DNA of 64,000 nucleotides, taken from the NCBI GenBank assembly GCA_002373975.1, contig DFKZ01000057.1:13509-77508 (forward strand), read 5' to 3'. The notes below the pieces were generated by a model. It saw only the letters and a program-made list of their open reading frames with translations. It had not been told where the DNA came from and ran no database searches. The stretch comes from Lachnospiraceae bacterium UBA3632 (GTDB lineage: Bacteria > Bacillota > Clostridia > Lachnospirales > Lachnospiraceae). This document shows positions 1 to 8,926 of the stretch, piece by piece (position 1 is the first letter of the stretch; each line of letters begins with the position of its first letter). The position numbers and the translations under genes are program-made.

Positions 1-123
1 CGACATATAGAAATAATAGCTGGCTATAAGCAGCCAGTACATTCTGACCCTTTTGGGAAGCACATAGTAAAGCAGTACCACCGCCGGAAAAAAGATCAGA
101 TAATTGATTGAAATAAACGACAT
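1..123 (-). CDS. MBOAT family O-acyltransferase, N-terminal fragment
   Basis: Only the first 41 codons lie in the window; the gene runs off the left edge. The translation starts MSFISINYLIFFPAVVLLYY and continues through a basic turn (PKRVR) into a second hydrophobic stretch ending in YYFYMS. This is the usual N-terminus of membrane-bound O-acyltransferases of the DltB/AlgI type, which move acyl groups onto extracytoplasmic polysaccharide or teichoic acid. The ATG lies three bases after the stop of the 763-codon gene upstream, and a GGAG sequence sits inside the end of that gene, so translation is probably coupled. Whether it belongs to the injection system or to a neighbouring envelope locus cannot be told. 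Family is fairly sure, substrate unknown. Confidence 0.8.
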   Translation of the reverse strand, partial: MSFISINYLIFFPAVVLLYYVLPKRVRMYWLLIASYYFYMS

Positions 124-126
124 TTA

Positions 127-2418
127 TCAAGCTCCCCCTGCCTGCAGGAACATACTCATGACAAGCTGTTTCAGTCTGCTGTCATTTTCCTTGAGGCGGC
201 GTATGCATTCCGATGCTTTATCTTTGTATTGACCGCCGGAAGCGGAACCGATACCGGGGATTATATACAGATTCCCCAACTGTTCTATAAAGCTGATCCA
301 GAATCTCTCAGGGTTGGCGCCCTCCATCACCCCGCCCATGACAGCAACGATCGTCGCAAGCTTTTCGACACCGTTTTCTTTTTCAAGCGCCCTGCATAAG
401 CACTCCGACAACAGTTCGGCATTTGTCTCTATACTGTCTCCCGAAAAGACATCATCTGCCTCTGCATTTATATCTCCGAATGCCTCGATATATTCTGCGG
501 CAGGTTTTGCCTCAGCAGGTTTTGCCTCAGCAGGTTTGGCTTTTGCTCTTCTCTTATGTCTGTCCACAGCTGATTTGGAACGGGGCCGCCCGGCTTTCTT
601 AGCTTTTTCTTTTTTCGCTTCGCCCTTTTCAGCTTTGGCCTTTTCCGCCTCCTCTTTATCCGCTATTTCCTTCACAACATCTGTCGGGAGCTTCAGGCCC
701 TCGCGGAGGATCTTTCCCTCTGCTTCAACATCCTGAATCTCTACTTCTCCCAGATCTTCGTCTTCGAGTATCTCCGGCTCCTCTTCCTTCCTGATCTCGG
801 CTGTGATATCCTCACCAAGGGTTTCCTTGGACTTTGCGGCAAAGGTCTTATACATAAGACCGGGCTCTGAAATATCGATCCCGTCCATCATTCCGTCTAT
901 ACCCTTAGATTCATCGATCACCTCAAACATGGTCTTCCTTCCGGTAGGTACCATGTATGCGATAAGCGCAAGGCGGAGCATCAAGAGCTCTTCCTTCGAT
1001 GCCCCCATCATGTTATATGCCCACAGGATATTCCCCGCCGTTCTTTCCTTTGCGGCTTTACCGATGGACTCCTCTGTGAGCTCCCGGGTCTTCAGCTCTC
1101 CTTTATCTCCCGAAATAGTACGGAGGAAGCCCTCTTTGCTGACTGCTTCGGCAGCAAGAATGTCTCTTTCACCAAGCTTTTCATCCAGCTTTTTGCTGGT
1201 GTCCTCCTCATTGGCAAACGCAGGCTCTTTCCTCTGCCTTGGCAGCTTAGGAAGTATAAGCCTGTTTGTTTTTTCATCTCTGTTATCATTTTTGGGATTA
1301 TCCAGATCCAGCCCATACAGCAGGAAGAAATCCCTCGCTTCTTCCCTCACGATTTCTCTGTCTACAGAGGCGTTAGCATGGCCTTTACGCCTTGAAAAGA
1401 TCGATCCGGCCTGACCGAAAAATCTTCCTATCCGGTTTTGACCGGCGCCGAAGCTTCCGGGATTTATCACCGCCTTCTCCGCATCAGTCAGCTTTCTGTC
1501 TGCGTTTTTACCGGCTTTTCCCTTCTGCCTTAACACAGACTCCTCTGTCAAGCCTCTTTTTTGGGCTGCATCCTCCAACAGTCTGCTTCTTTTGGAGCTT
1601 CCTATTAACTGCGAAAAATCCCCCGTTGAATGAGTCTTATCGATAAGCTCCATGTTGACGTTTACCTTCTCACCCGTCCCCATGTTCATCTTCCTGACAT
1701 CCTCACTTGTCATTTCACGCAGCATTCTTCCAAGGCTGACGCTCTTATCCTTCCCGGTTTCCCTTATCCCCTCTGTATTTACTGCATTTTCAAGCAGGGA
1801 CATCTGATCAAACAGGGTTCCTTCTTCTCCCGATACCTCCGCTATATAATCAGCGCCCTTACGATAATCAGCGTACCCGCCTTCTGTAAGAGTGTATCCC
1901 CTTGCACCTTCAGCATCGCCGCCGAGCATAAGGGTTGACAGTACTTTCCCGTCCTTGTCCGCAGATTCCTCATCCAGCTCCGTTTCAAGTGATTCTCTTT
2001 CCATTCTGTCTGCTGCAACTTCATTTTTTAGGGCTTTTTCCTTGTGCAGGGCCTCTATCCTTTCCCTCTCGGCCTTTATCCTTGCAAGCTCTTTTTCCCG
2101 TTTTTCCTTGTCGGCGATCTGTTCAGCTTCTTTCTTTTCTTCGTCATTCTGCTGCAGCTCGGAGGTGAGATTCTTCGTCAATCTGGAATTCGCCTCCTCC
2201 AGCATGGCAGCAGACGATGCTTCTATCTGCTTTAACCTGTTGTACCTTACAAGCAGGGTGCTGACTCTTGAAAGCGCAGTTTTACCGGCAGTTCTTACCA
2301 GCTCCGAATCATAGAGCCTGCGGGCAAATTCCTGCTCAAATCTGGAAGATTCCGCAGCCCATTCTGGTCTTTGATACTCTCTTTCGTATATAGGTTTTTT
2401 TAATTCTTCTTCCGGCAT
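127..2418 (-). CDS. Large charged CIS-linked protein, candidate cargo or effector
   Basis: I do not recognise a catalytic family. The reading frame opens at a TTG (2433), but the ATG at 2418 follows GAGAGGA at proper distance and is preferred, giving about 763 residues. Residues about 75-160 are a Lys/Glu-rich coiled coil. A compact segment around residues 440-510 (KERTAGNILWAYNMMGAS, then a hydrophobic helix with AYMVPTGRKTMFEVIDE) looks folded and may be the functional core. Residues about 595-655 are a low-complexity Lys/Ala/Glu stretch with three AEAKPA-type repeats, followed by a C-terminal helical domain. No signal peptide or membrane segment is visible. It directly follows the kinase-like gene and both sit downstream of the AAA+ ATPase, a usual position for CIS cargo. 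Cargo is an inference. Confidence 0.6.
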   Translation of the reverse strand: MPEEELKKPIYEREYQRPEWAAESSRFEQEFARRLYDSELVRTAGKTALSRVSTLLVRYNRLKQIEASSAAMLEEANSRLTKNLTSELQQNDEEKKEAEQIADKEKREKELARIKAERERIEALHKEKALKNEVAADRMERESLETELDEESADKDGKVLSTLMLGGDAEGARGYTLTEGGYADYRKGADYIAEVSGEEGTLFDQMSLLENAVNTEGIRETGKDKSVSLGRMLREMTSEDVRKMNMGTGEKVNVNMELIDKTHSTGDFSQLIGSSKRSRLLEDAAQKRGLTEESVLRQKGKAGKNADRKLTDAEKAVINPGSFGAGQNRIGRFFGQAGSIFSRRKGHANASVDREIVREEARDFFLLYGLDLDNPKNDNRDEKTNRLILPKLPRQRKEPAFANEEDTSKKLDEKLGERDILAAEAVSKEGFLRTISGDKGELKTRELTEESIGKAAKERTAGNILWAYNMMGASKEELLMLRLALIAYMVPTGRKTMFEVIDESKGIDGMMDGIDISEPGLMYKTFAAKSKETLGEDITAEIRKEEEPEILEDEDLGEVEIQDVEAEGKILREGLKLPTDVVKEIADKEEAEKAKAEKGEAKKEKAKKAGRPRSKSAVDRHKRRAKAKPAEAKPAEAKPAAEYIEAFGDINAEADDVFSGDSIETNAELLSECLCRALEKENGVEKLATIVAVMGGVMEGANPERFWISFIEQLGNLYIIPGIGSASGGQYKDKASECIRRLKENDSRLKQLVMSMFLQAGGA

Positions 2419-2468
2419 ATCCGATCCTCTCAATAAAGGGGTTTAGCTTGCATCATCTATTGCAGCAT

Positions 2469-4418
2469 CTATTGCAGCGATCTGAATACGGCTTCGCTGG
2501 TCTGCCACAGCTTTCCTTTCTTCTTGGCGTAATATTCTCTTGCATTCTCATACGCCTGCTTCATTTCCTCCGCGGTTTCGACTATGAGTATCTCCCCGCT
2601 CTCAACCATTCTGATCAGGTTTTCCCTTACGCCTCTGATCCTGTCTTTCATGGCCTCGATCTCTTCCTTGGAGCGAAGCTCAAAATGGTCATACTCTATC
2701 ATCTCATCATCATAGGTCATTATGCCCTCAAACATTCCTTTTGAAACGCAGAATATGTCCTGATTCTTAGCCTGGGTGTAAAATCCGCCCAGATGGTTTG
2801 TTTTATTTTTTTCGATACGTTCAAAGGTCATGATACCGAATGCCAGGTCGTTGTCAATTCCCTTGACGGAATCAATATAATACACTCCGTCTTCCTCATG
2901 ACTGGTGACAAAGAAATTATTATCATGTCTGTCTATCTGACCGGCGATCATATCCATAAGCCTCAGATCAAAATACTGTGTAAGAGCCTGGGGAGTAAAG
3001 GATACAGTCTTATTCTCCTCTTTGGCTTTTTTCCCAAGCTCCATAAAAGATATCCCCTCGGCCTTTTCCATTGAATTTGCTCTTACCGTATTTCCGAATT
3101 CATCTTCTATAAGGACCGTTTCCGACTTTGCAACAAGATCTCCCTTTCCCAGTCTCTCAGCCAGAATGGAAGTCGAAACATTTCGGTCCGATATAGTACT
3201 TCCCTGCACTATACCGGCACCGGCATTCATGCTTGTGGCGTTATCGGCTTCGGTATATTTCTGATGGATAAATTTAACGAGTGCCAGCATCTGTCTGACG
3301 CTCTTTTGATTGCCGGCAATACCGTTCCACACTGCCTCTCCGATCTTTGATTTCATGCAGGCTGCCCTGAGATTTTGAATGCTGCCTTCTTCCTCCATCC
3401 TCCTTATCTGTTCCTTGGATTTACCTTCCCTGTTCTTTTGAGAAACAGATCCTTTTTCCACTGCTTTCAAAGACTCGTAGAAGTCTCTCATGAAAAGCTT
3501 TTCGCCGTTATCGTGTTCCGCTGTGGGATCCACCGAATCATCGAGAGCTTTTGCACCAAATTCCTCGATCATGTTTATAAAAGCAGCGCTGCCGGGTGAT
3601 ACCGCTCTGAATTTACCAACGGCATCCAGATAATCAAGCTCGAAGTTACCTGTCCTTCCGCGGCCCGTTCTTGTGACACTCTCTTCTGCCTTGACAAATC
3701 TTACTTTTCCATCGTCACCTGTGACTTTATATACTCTCGATGACCCGTCACCAAGGACCTGGACTTTACTTGGGTCCGAAAGATCCAGCTTGGTGGCTCT
3801 GGTATTGTAAAGAGCATCCTTCCATGTGAAAGACTCTCCCTCCTGCGCGTTTGCATAAAGAGATTTTGCCGCAGTAACGATCAGTCTTCTTTCGCTTACC
3901 AGCTTTTCCAGTATCTGCCTTACGATCGAAAGCCTGGTCTTGGCGGAGTCACGCCTGCCTTTGGTCCTTGAGCCGGTTATCCTTTTAACGTAGGCTTCAC
4001 CACTGGTAATGGCTTTGCGATACAGCTGGATCAGGAGCTCCGATGTACGTGAAAAAGAGGCCTCATCCTTAGGAATATCTCCATCCAGCAGATCCGTCAG
4101 AAGCGAAAGATTGCTTTTAAACTCTGCCATCTGTGTACTGTCCGATGAATTCATCCCGAGGATATTCTTCTTTTTGCTCTGCATCAGAAGATCTATCTGC
4201 ATCTCCATCTCTGAGTGCTTTGCGCCCGTATCCCAGCCTTCTTTCCTCTGGCGGAGCAGATTGCTCCTGGCGGATAAGGGAGCATCGCTGACGTCAAAGG
4301 TACTTCCCTGAGTCGTATACTCCATCTGCTCTACCAGGGTTTCTTTCTCCTCCGGGATGATCTCGGCATCCACCATTTCCACTTCTTCTTCAATTTCTTC
4401 TTCTAAAACATCACCCAT
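2469..4418 (-). CDS. Kinase-like protein with PI3/4K- or HipA-type catalytic signature, candidate effector
   Basis: A 649-residue soluble protein with an acidic N-terminal tail (residues 1-35) and a helical region to about residue 220. A kinase-like fold then appears. A strand-turn-strand with LGDGSSRVYKV leads to VRFVKAEE, where Lys243 would bind phosphates. The catalytic loop is IAGQIDRHDNNFF with Asp496, His498 and Asn501. It is followed by IDNDLAFG with Asp522 as the metal-binding residue. The DRHxxN order is that of PI3/PI4 kinases, HipA and related effector kinases and not of ordinary Ser/Thr kinases. The insert between the lobes is unusually long (about 250 residues). It lies directly downstream of the second AAA+ ATPase of the cluster. 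Phosphorylation of a lipid or protein in a target cell is an inference. Confidence 0.72.
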   Translation of the reverse strand: MGDVLEEEIEEEVEMVDAEIIPEEKETLVEQMEYTTQGSTFDVSDAPLSARSNLLRQRKEGWDTGAKHSEMEMQIDLLMQSKKKNILGMNSSDSTQMAEFKSNLSLLTDLLDGDIPKDEASFSRTSELLIQLYRKAITSGEAYVKRITGSRTKGRRDSAKTRLSIVRQILEKLVSERRLIVTAAKSLYANAQEGESFTWKDALYNTRATKLDLSDPSKVQVLGDGSSRVYKVTGDDGKVRFVKAEESVTRTGRGRTGNFELDYLDAVGKFRAVSPGSAAFINMIEEFGAKALDDSVDPTAEHDNGEKLFMRDFYESLKAVEKGSVSQKNREGKSKEQIRRMEEEGSIQNLRAACMKSKIGEAVWNGIAGNQKSVRQMLALVKFIHQKYTEADNATSMNAGAGIVQGSTISDRNVSTSILAERLGKGDLVAKSETVLIEDEFGNTVRANSMEKAEGISFMELGKKAKEENKTVSFTPQALTQYFDLRLMDMIAGQIDRHDNNFFVTSHEEDGVYYIDSVKGIDNDLAFGIMTFERIEKNKTNHLGGFYTQAKNQDIFCVSKGMFEGIMTYDDEMIEYDHFELRSKEEIEAMKDRIRGVRENLIRMVESGEILIVETAEEMKQAYENAREYYAKKKGKLWQTSEAVFRSLQ

Positions 4419-4494
4419 GATTATTACCTTATTTTCTCAATTCCATCACTGTGTTAACATATCACTCCGGGCCGGTTTTTCTGCGTGACCTTGG

Positions 4495-6717
4495 TCAGCC
4501 CGAATACATCATCTGCAAAATATCATTTTTAACGCCCATCTTGCCCGTCTTCATACACTCAAGATCCGCAGCTTCGGCAATATCCGTCATGGTGATGCTT
4601 CTGCCCTCTGCCGCTGCCATATAAGCAGCCGCGATAGCGGAAGATTTTATGTTGCTTCCGGACATTTCCGCAGCCTTGGCAAGCACATCGAAATCCACAT
4701 CCGCGCCGAGAGGAGCCTGTGGCGGAAACGACTGCTGCCAGAGCACCTTTCTGGTCTCCTCGTCGGGTATGCCCACCGGTATAAGATATGTCATACGCCT
4801 CTTAAATGCAGCATCAAAATTCTGCATATTGTTGGTGGCAAGAATGCTCATTCCCGAATACTCTTCTATCTTTTGAAGCAGATACGCCGTCTCGGCATTT
4901 GCATGCTTATCGTTTGAAGTGGATACATCTGTTCTTTTTGAAAAAAGCGAATCCGCTTCGTCAAAGAAAAGTATGGCGTTGGAATTGCGGGCCGCATCAA
5001 ATACCGCGCCCAGATTCTTTTCCGTTTCGCCTATATATTTACTGCTTATCTGAGAAAGGTCTATCCTGTATATATCAAGCCCCAGCTCTTTGGCAAGCAC
5101 CTGGGCCGCCATGGTCTTTCCGGTTCCGGGAGGCCCGTACAGCACGACCGACACTCCCCTTCCGTAGGGAAGCTTTTTACCGAATCCGTAATCATCATTT
5201 ACCCGGTTCTTAAAGCGTATCCTGTCACATACTCTTTTCAGAAGCTTTTCGCTCTCCGGTTCGATGATAAGATCTTCCCATACAAACGGACTCTTGATCC
5301 TTTTTGCATTCTCTCCGAAACTGACGGAGCATATCCTTCTTATCTGCTCCTCAAGCGCTTCCTGCCTTATAAGGAACCCTCCCTCCGCTATATCCGCCAG
5401 CATCAGAGTGTTCTTTACGGCTTCGAAGATACGTCCCGGATTCATCGTATATTTAGATACTATTTCGCCGAGGGAGAGTGACTCATCATATATGCATCCT
5501 GCTCTTTCGGCGGCTTCTTCCCATATTCTCAGCTGCGCTTTATTATCTGCTTCGGGTATTTCCACCCTGTATATATTTCCCTTAAGCCCTTCGGCAAACC
5601 TGTCAGAAAGCGGCTTTGTGGTACCTATGGCAAATATCCTGATATGAGCCTGCAGGCCGGAAAAGATCCTTCTTATGGAGCTTTCCTCTCCCTGGTCGGA
5701 GGGAATATCGTAAATATATATCAGATTATTCTCAAGCACAGCTTTGAGAAGAATATCCGCGATTATCTCCTTCTGCCTGTCCGGGGTAAGATTCGCAAGA
5801 GCCCTGAAGCTTACACATAAGAGGCGCTGTGAAAATGTCCCGGCTACAAGGCTCAGCAAAAACCTTCTTCCGGAGCCTGGCTCGCCGGTCAGTTCTATTA
5901 TCCCCGTCTCGTTTATCTCCGTCATGCAGCCGTACACATTCTGAAGCTCATAGAGTACGTCTTCATGACATATATATTCCGGATCGTCCTCGTCACGGTA
6001 CTGTGCGCACAGTGACAGATCCCCCAGTGAGTCTCTTTTCTCGTGAAAATAGGCAAATGCCAGCTTCTTGAAAAGAAGCTGTCTTGACATCTCCGATCCG
6101 CTTCTTCTGGTGTCCGATGACTCCAGCACCACAAGATTCAAAAAAGAATCTTCATCCGTAAGCAGGGACACATCGTTTTCTTCATCCGTAAGGAAGAATC
6201 TTCCCAGATCGTGACAAAGCCCCACAGTCGGGCGGAGCACTCCGTTCTTTTCCTCCTGAAGGATGGAAAAGACTCTCTCGTACTTTCTGTTAACGGATGC
6301 CGCAAGGGTTATGATCACCGCAAGAGCCTCTATCTCAAGAAGCTCCCCACTTGAAAACATTCTTGAAAGCGGTACGCTCTTTCCTTCCGCAAGGGCATTT
6401 TTCCCTTTCTGCAGAAGCATGGCAAAAATATATCTCACTCTCTTAAATGCTGAAAACGGCTTTACCTCGTGAGGTTCCAGCGCCATCATAAGGTCGGCAT
6501 CATTAAGGAGCGTTCCCACACGGTCAAGTGCTTCCTCGGGAAGATTCTCGTTCTGATAAATACTGATCAGGCACAGCATATCCAGGAATCTGAAGTAATG
6601 ATCCCTCTCGTCCTTTGCATCCTTGAAAGCCTCTGCACTAAGATCGGTAAAATATGCCCCTATAAAGCCGTATTCCGGTATATTATTAACTTTATCCTCT
6701 TTTTTCGTTTCAGGCAT
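4495..6717 (-). CDS. AAA+ ATPase of the CIS Afp15/Pvc15 type (copy 2)
   Basis: A 740-residue protein with two AAA-like modules. The first (about residues 270-440) has a degenerate Walker A, GEPGSGRRF, in which the lysine is replaced by arginine. The second is canonical: GPPGTGKT with Lys534, and FFDEADSLF with Asp586/Glu587, followed by ATNNMQNFDAAFKRRM (sensor 1 and arginine finger region). This arrangement matches the ATPases found in nearly all extracellular CIS loci, which are proposed to act in assembly or cargo loading. Its start overlaps the end of the SpoIIE phosphatase gene by eight bases. It resembles the other ATPase at 11898-14261 throughout, so the two are paralogues. The cluster therefore has two such ATPases where the known systems generally have one. 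Confidence 0.88.
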   Translation of the reverse strand: MPETKKEDKVNNIPEYGFIGAYFTDLSAEAFKDAKDERDHYFRFLDMLCLISIYQNENLPEEALDRVGTLLNDADLMMALEPHEVKPFSAFKRVRYIFAMLLQKGKNALAEGKSVPLSRMFSSGELLEIEALAVIITLAASVNRKYERVFSILQEEKNGVLRPTVGLCHDLGRFFLTDEENDVSLLTDEDSFLNLVVLESSDTRRSGSEMSRQLLFKKLAFAYFHEKRDSLGDLSLCAQYRDEDDPEYICHEDVLYELQNVYGCMTEINETGIIELTGEPGSGRRFLLSLVAGTFSQRLLCVSFRALANLTPDRQKEIIADILLKAVLENNLIYIYDIPSDQGEESSIRRIFSGLQAHIRIFAIGTTKPLSDRFAEGLKGNIYRVEIPEADNKAQLRIWEEAAERAGCIYDESLSLGEIVSKYTMNPGRIFEAVKNTLMLADIAEGGFLIRQEALEEQIRRICSVSFGENAKRIKSPFVWEDLIIEPESEKLLKRVCDRIRFKNRVNDDYGFGKKLPYGRGVSVVLYGPPGTGKTMAAQVLAKELGLDIYRIDLSQISSKYIGETEKNLGAVFDAARNSNAILFFDEADSLFSKRTDVSTSNDKHANAETAYLLQKIEEYSGMSILATNNMQNFDAAFKRRMTYLIPVGIPDEETRKVLWQQSFPPQAPLGADVDFDVLAKAAEMSGSNIKSSAIAAAYMAAAEGRSITMTDIAEAADLECMKTGKMGVKNDILQMMYSG

Positions 6718-8308
6718 TTGTCTTTCCCTTGTAGAGGAAGCTCAGCATAGTGATATCGTCAAACTGTTCCTTGGATCCGGCAAATTCTCTTATTGCCTTC
6801 ATCATCTCCGATACCGTGTCTTCCGGAGTAGCTTTTTTGTTGCGATTGAGCACATCCTCTATACGGTCAAACTCAAAGAGCTCATCCTTTTCGTTATGTG
6901 CCTCCGGCACACCGTCGGTGTAGACAAAGAGCCTGCCGCCCTTGGGAATGCTGAATTCGTAGTCCTGATATATCATTCCTTCCATTCCGCCGCAGACGAA
7001 ACCGTGAGGATCCTTAAAGAGTTTATACTCTCCGTCTTCACCCGCTATAACGGGGAATTCGTGTCCCGCACTGGATGCAATGACATTTCCGGTTCCGAGG
7101 TCTATGATACCAAGCCATATGGTAACAAACATCTCGTTCGGATTGCTGAGGCAGAGCTGGTCGTTAACATATTCAAGTATCTCCGCCGGAGTTCCGCCCT
7201 GCTGGGTGCGGCTCTTTATAAGCACCATGCTCATCATCATAAATAGCGCGGCGGGAACACCCTTTCCGGATACATCGGCTATAACGAGTGCAAGATGGTC
7301 GTCATCTATATTGAAGAAGTCATAGAAGTCTCCTCCCACCTCCTTTGCGGGAGTCATCAATGCGTAAAGCTCATATTCCTCCTTCCCGACAAAGTTGGGG
7401 AAAATAGTGGGAAGCATTCCGGACTGTATCTGAGTGGCAATGGAGAGCTCTGTGCTGATACGCTCCTTCTCCGCACTTATACGCTTAACCTCGTCATTGT
7501 ACGCCTCGATACGGTGCGTCATGGCTTCAAAGGAGATGGCAAGGTGCTTGAGCTCATCATCCTTCTTGAAATATGCATCATCCAGAGTCATCCTGCCGTG
7601 CTCAAAGGAATCAACACCCTCTTTGAGTACATAGAGAGGCTCTGACAGATTTTTTCTGAGATATAACTGCATGATAGTGGTTACCGCTATACTGCAGATC
7701 AGGAAAAACAGTAACAGAAATCCGATAAAGATATTGAGGTCTCTGTAGATGTTTACAGCCATATAGTCTGCCTCCACCATGGCTGCAAGGTTTCCGTCCT
7801 TGTCATACACAGGCGCCCAAACCTCAAGAGCTACTCCAAGGTCCGCCTCCATGATGTTGACCTTCTCGGATGCTCTGGCGGCCTCTATATCGGGAACAAG
7901 ATGCTCGTATTCATACTCGGTGTAAGGGAAGGGATCTCCCCATTTACTTATATTTTCAGGGTTATCCCTGTCGGTCTGAGCCTCCATTATATAGGTGAAG
8001 TGATCTTCATCGGGAATGAAGATATACAGATATCCGATGCTCTCGCATTTTGCTTTTACAAGGTTAAGATAATACTGAACAGATCTGCTGTAATCATCTT
8101 CCTCGCCTGTCTCGGCGTAGTTTTTGAGCTGTTCCCAGTCGATCAGGGATGAAGCCACTCTAACCGTATCTTTTGCTCTCTCATTGTAGAAATTTAGATA
8201 CACCTGTTTAAAGGTCAGGTAACATACCACGCCCAGAGTCACAGCCATAACCACGATCATAAGGTTAAGGACTATCGTTATTCTCTTGCCGAGCTTACTG
8301 CTCTTCAT
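6710..8308 (-). CDS. Membrane-bound sensor SpoIIE-type PP2C phosphatase
   Basis: About 532 residues. One N-terminal membrane segment (ITIVLNLMIVVMAVTLGVVC) is followed by an extracellular Cache-like sensor domain (about residues 35-180). A second membrane segment, a HAMP-like linker and a short coiled coil lead to a C-terminal SpoIIE/RsbU phosphatase domain. Metal-binding motifs are visible: GGDFYDFF, DVSGKG and the late DDIT aspartates. Such enzymes dephosphorylate STAS anti-sigma antagonists, and a STAS gene lies at 16591-16890. The ATG at 8308 is chosen because GGAGG lies nine bases upstream; the longer frame starts at 8329 without such a site. The gene overlaps the GNAT gene upstream by 14 bases. 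Signal and direct target are inferred. Confidence 0.85.
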   Translation of the reverse strand: MKSSKLGKRITIVLNLMIVVMAVTLGVVCYLTFKQVYLNFYNERAKDTVRVASSLIDWEQLKNYAETGEEDDYSRSVQYYLNLVKAKCESIGYLYIFIPDEDHFTYIMEAQTDRDNPENISKWGDPFPYTEYEYEHLVPDIEAARASEKVNIMEADLGVALEVWAPVYDKDGNLAAMVEADYMAVNIYRDLNIFIGFLLLFFLICSIAVTTIMQLYLRKNLSEPLYVLKEGVDSFEHGRMTLDDAYFKKDDELKHLAISFEAMTHRIEAYNDEVKRISAEKERISTELSIATQIQSGMLPTIFPNFVGKEEYELYALMTPAKEVGGDFYDFFNIDDDHLALVIADVSGKGVPAALFMMMSMVLIKSRTQQGGTPAEILEYVNDQLCLSNPNEMFVTIWLGIIDLGTGNVIASSAGHEFPVIAGEDGEYKLFKDPHGFVCGGMEGMIYQDYEFSIPKGGRLFVYTDGVPEAHNEKDELFEFDRIEDVLNRNKKATPEDTVSEMMKAIREFAGSKEQFDDITMLSFLYKGKTNA

Positions 8309-8870
8309 CTTTGATGTCCTCCGTATCATAGAGTCTTATTTTTGCGCTGCACTTACAATCTTTACCGCAGATTGGACAGGTCATTCCGTACTTTGAAATA
8401 TCCTTGTAAAAAAGCGGCACATACTTATCATATACGGGAGCCCCCCACTGATCTGCAAGAGCCCTTACGGGCGAATCCCCGTCGGGATATATCCACTCCT
8501 CGATAAGCAGATAATCTCCGCCCGCCTTTTTTACGCCATGACCTATCATCCTGCAGAGCTTTGCACCCACTCCGTGTCCTCTCACATCCGGGGATACCCA
8601 CAGGCCGTCTGCTATGTACACCTTTTTCCCGTCTGCGATCTTGCGTATCGTTTCTTCTATCTTGGGCTGAGGGGTTGTAAACCCGATCCCCTGCTTAAAT
8701 GTCATAAAGCCGACTATCTTTCCGTCCTTCACGGCCTTGTATCCAAAATAGTTGCCCGTCCTGACATTTCCCATTATCTCGTCTGCGACTTCGTCTCCGT
8801 CGGTCAGGTACTCAAGAGTGAGCCTGACTATTTCCGTCACATCATCATCCGTAATCTCAAGAAATTCCAT
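8295..8870 (-). CDS. GNAT N-acetyltransferase with C-terminal Cys cluster
   Basis: A 191-residue protein. The N-terminal 150 residues have the GNAT fold: a strand with GYKAVKDGKIVGFMTF, then VYIADGLWVSPDVRGHGVGAKL, where RGHGVGA binds the pyrophosphate of acetyl-CoA. The C-terminal tail carries CPICGKDCKC, a short cluster of four cysteines that could bind zinc, which is an unusual addition. It starts after GGAGTGATACAAA. It precedes and overlaps the SpoIIE phosphatase gene. The acceptor is unknown; a role in modifying a component or cargo of the system is only suggested by position. Confidence 0.75.
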   Translation of the reverse strand: MEFLEITDDDVTEIVRLTLEYLTDGDEVADEIMGNVRTGNYFGYKAVKDGKIVGFMTFKQGIGFTTPQPKIEETIRKIADGKKVYIADGLWVSPDVRGHGVGAKLCRMIGHGVKKAGGDYLLIEEWIYPDGDSPVRALADQWGAPVYDKYVPLFYKDISKYGMTCPICGKDCKCSAKIRLYDTEDIKDEEQ

Positions 8871-8896
8871 TTTGTATCACTCCGAAGTGTTTTAGT

Positions 8897-8902
8897 ATTA
8901 TA
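8897..8902 (-). promoter_or_regulatory. Possible internal -10 element before the GNAT gene
   Basis: The 56-base gap between the sensor-MFS gene and the GNAT gene holds a perfect TATAAT on the minus strand. No good -35 hexamer lies at 16-18 bases from it. It could be a weak internal promoter for the GNAT, phosphatase, ATPase and cargo genes, or chance in an AT-rich gap. Confidence 0.3.
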
Positions 8903-8926
8903 ATGCCTGTATTGATTAATTCATTT

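Noticed and set aside
4477..4490. Short inverted repeat TGACC-AA-GGTCA between ATPase and kinase-like genes
   Set aside because: Only five base pairs with a two-base loop and no T-tract; too weak to call a terminator or operator.
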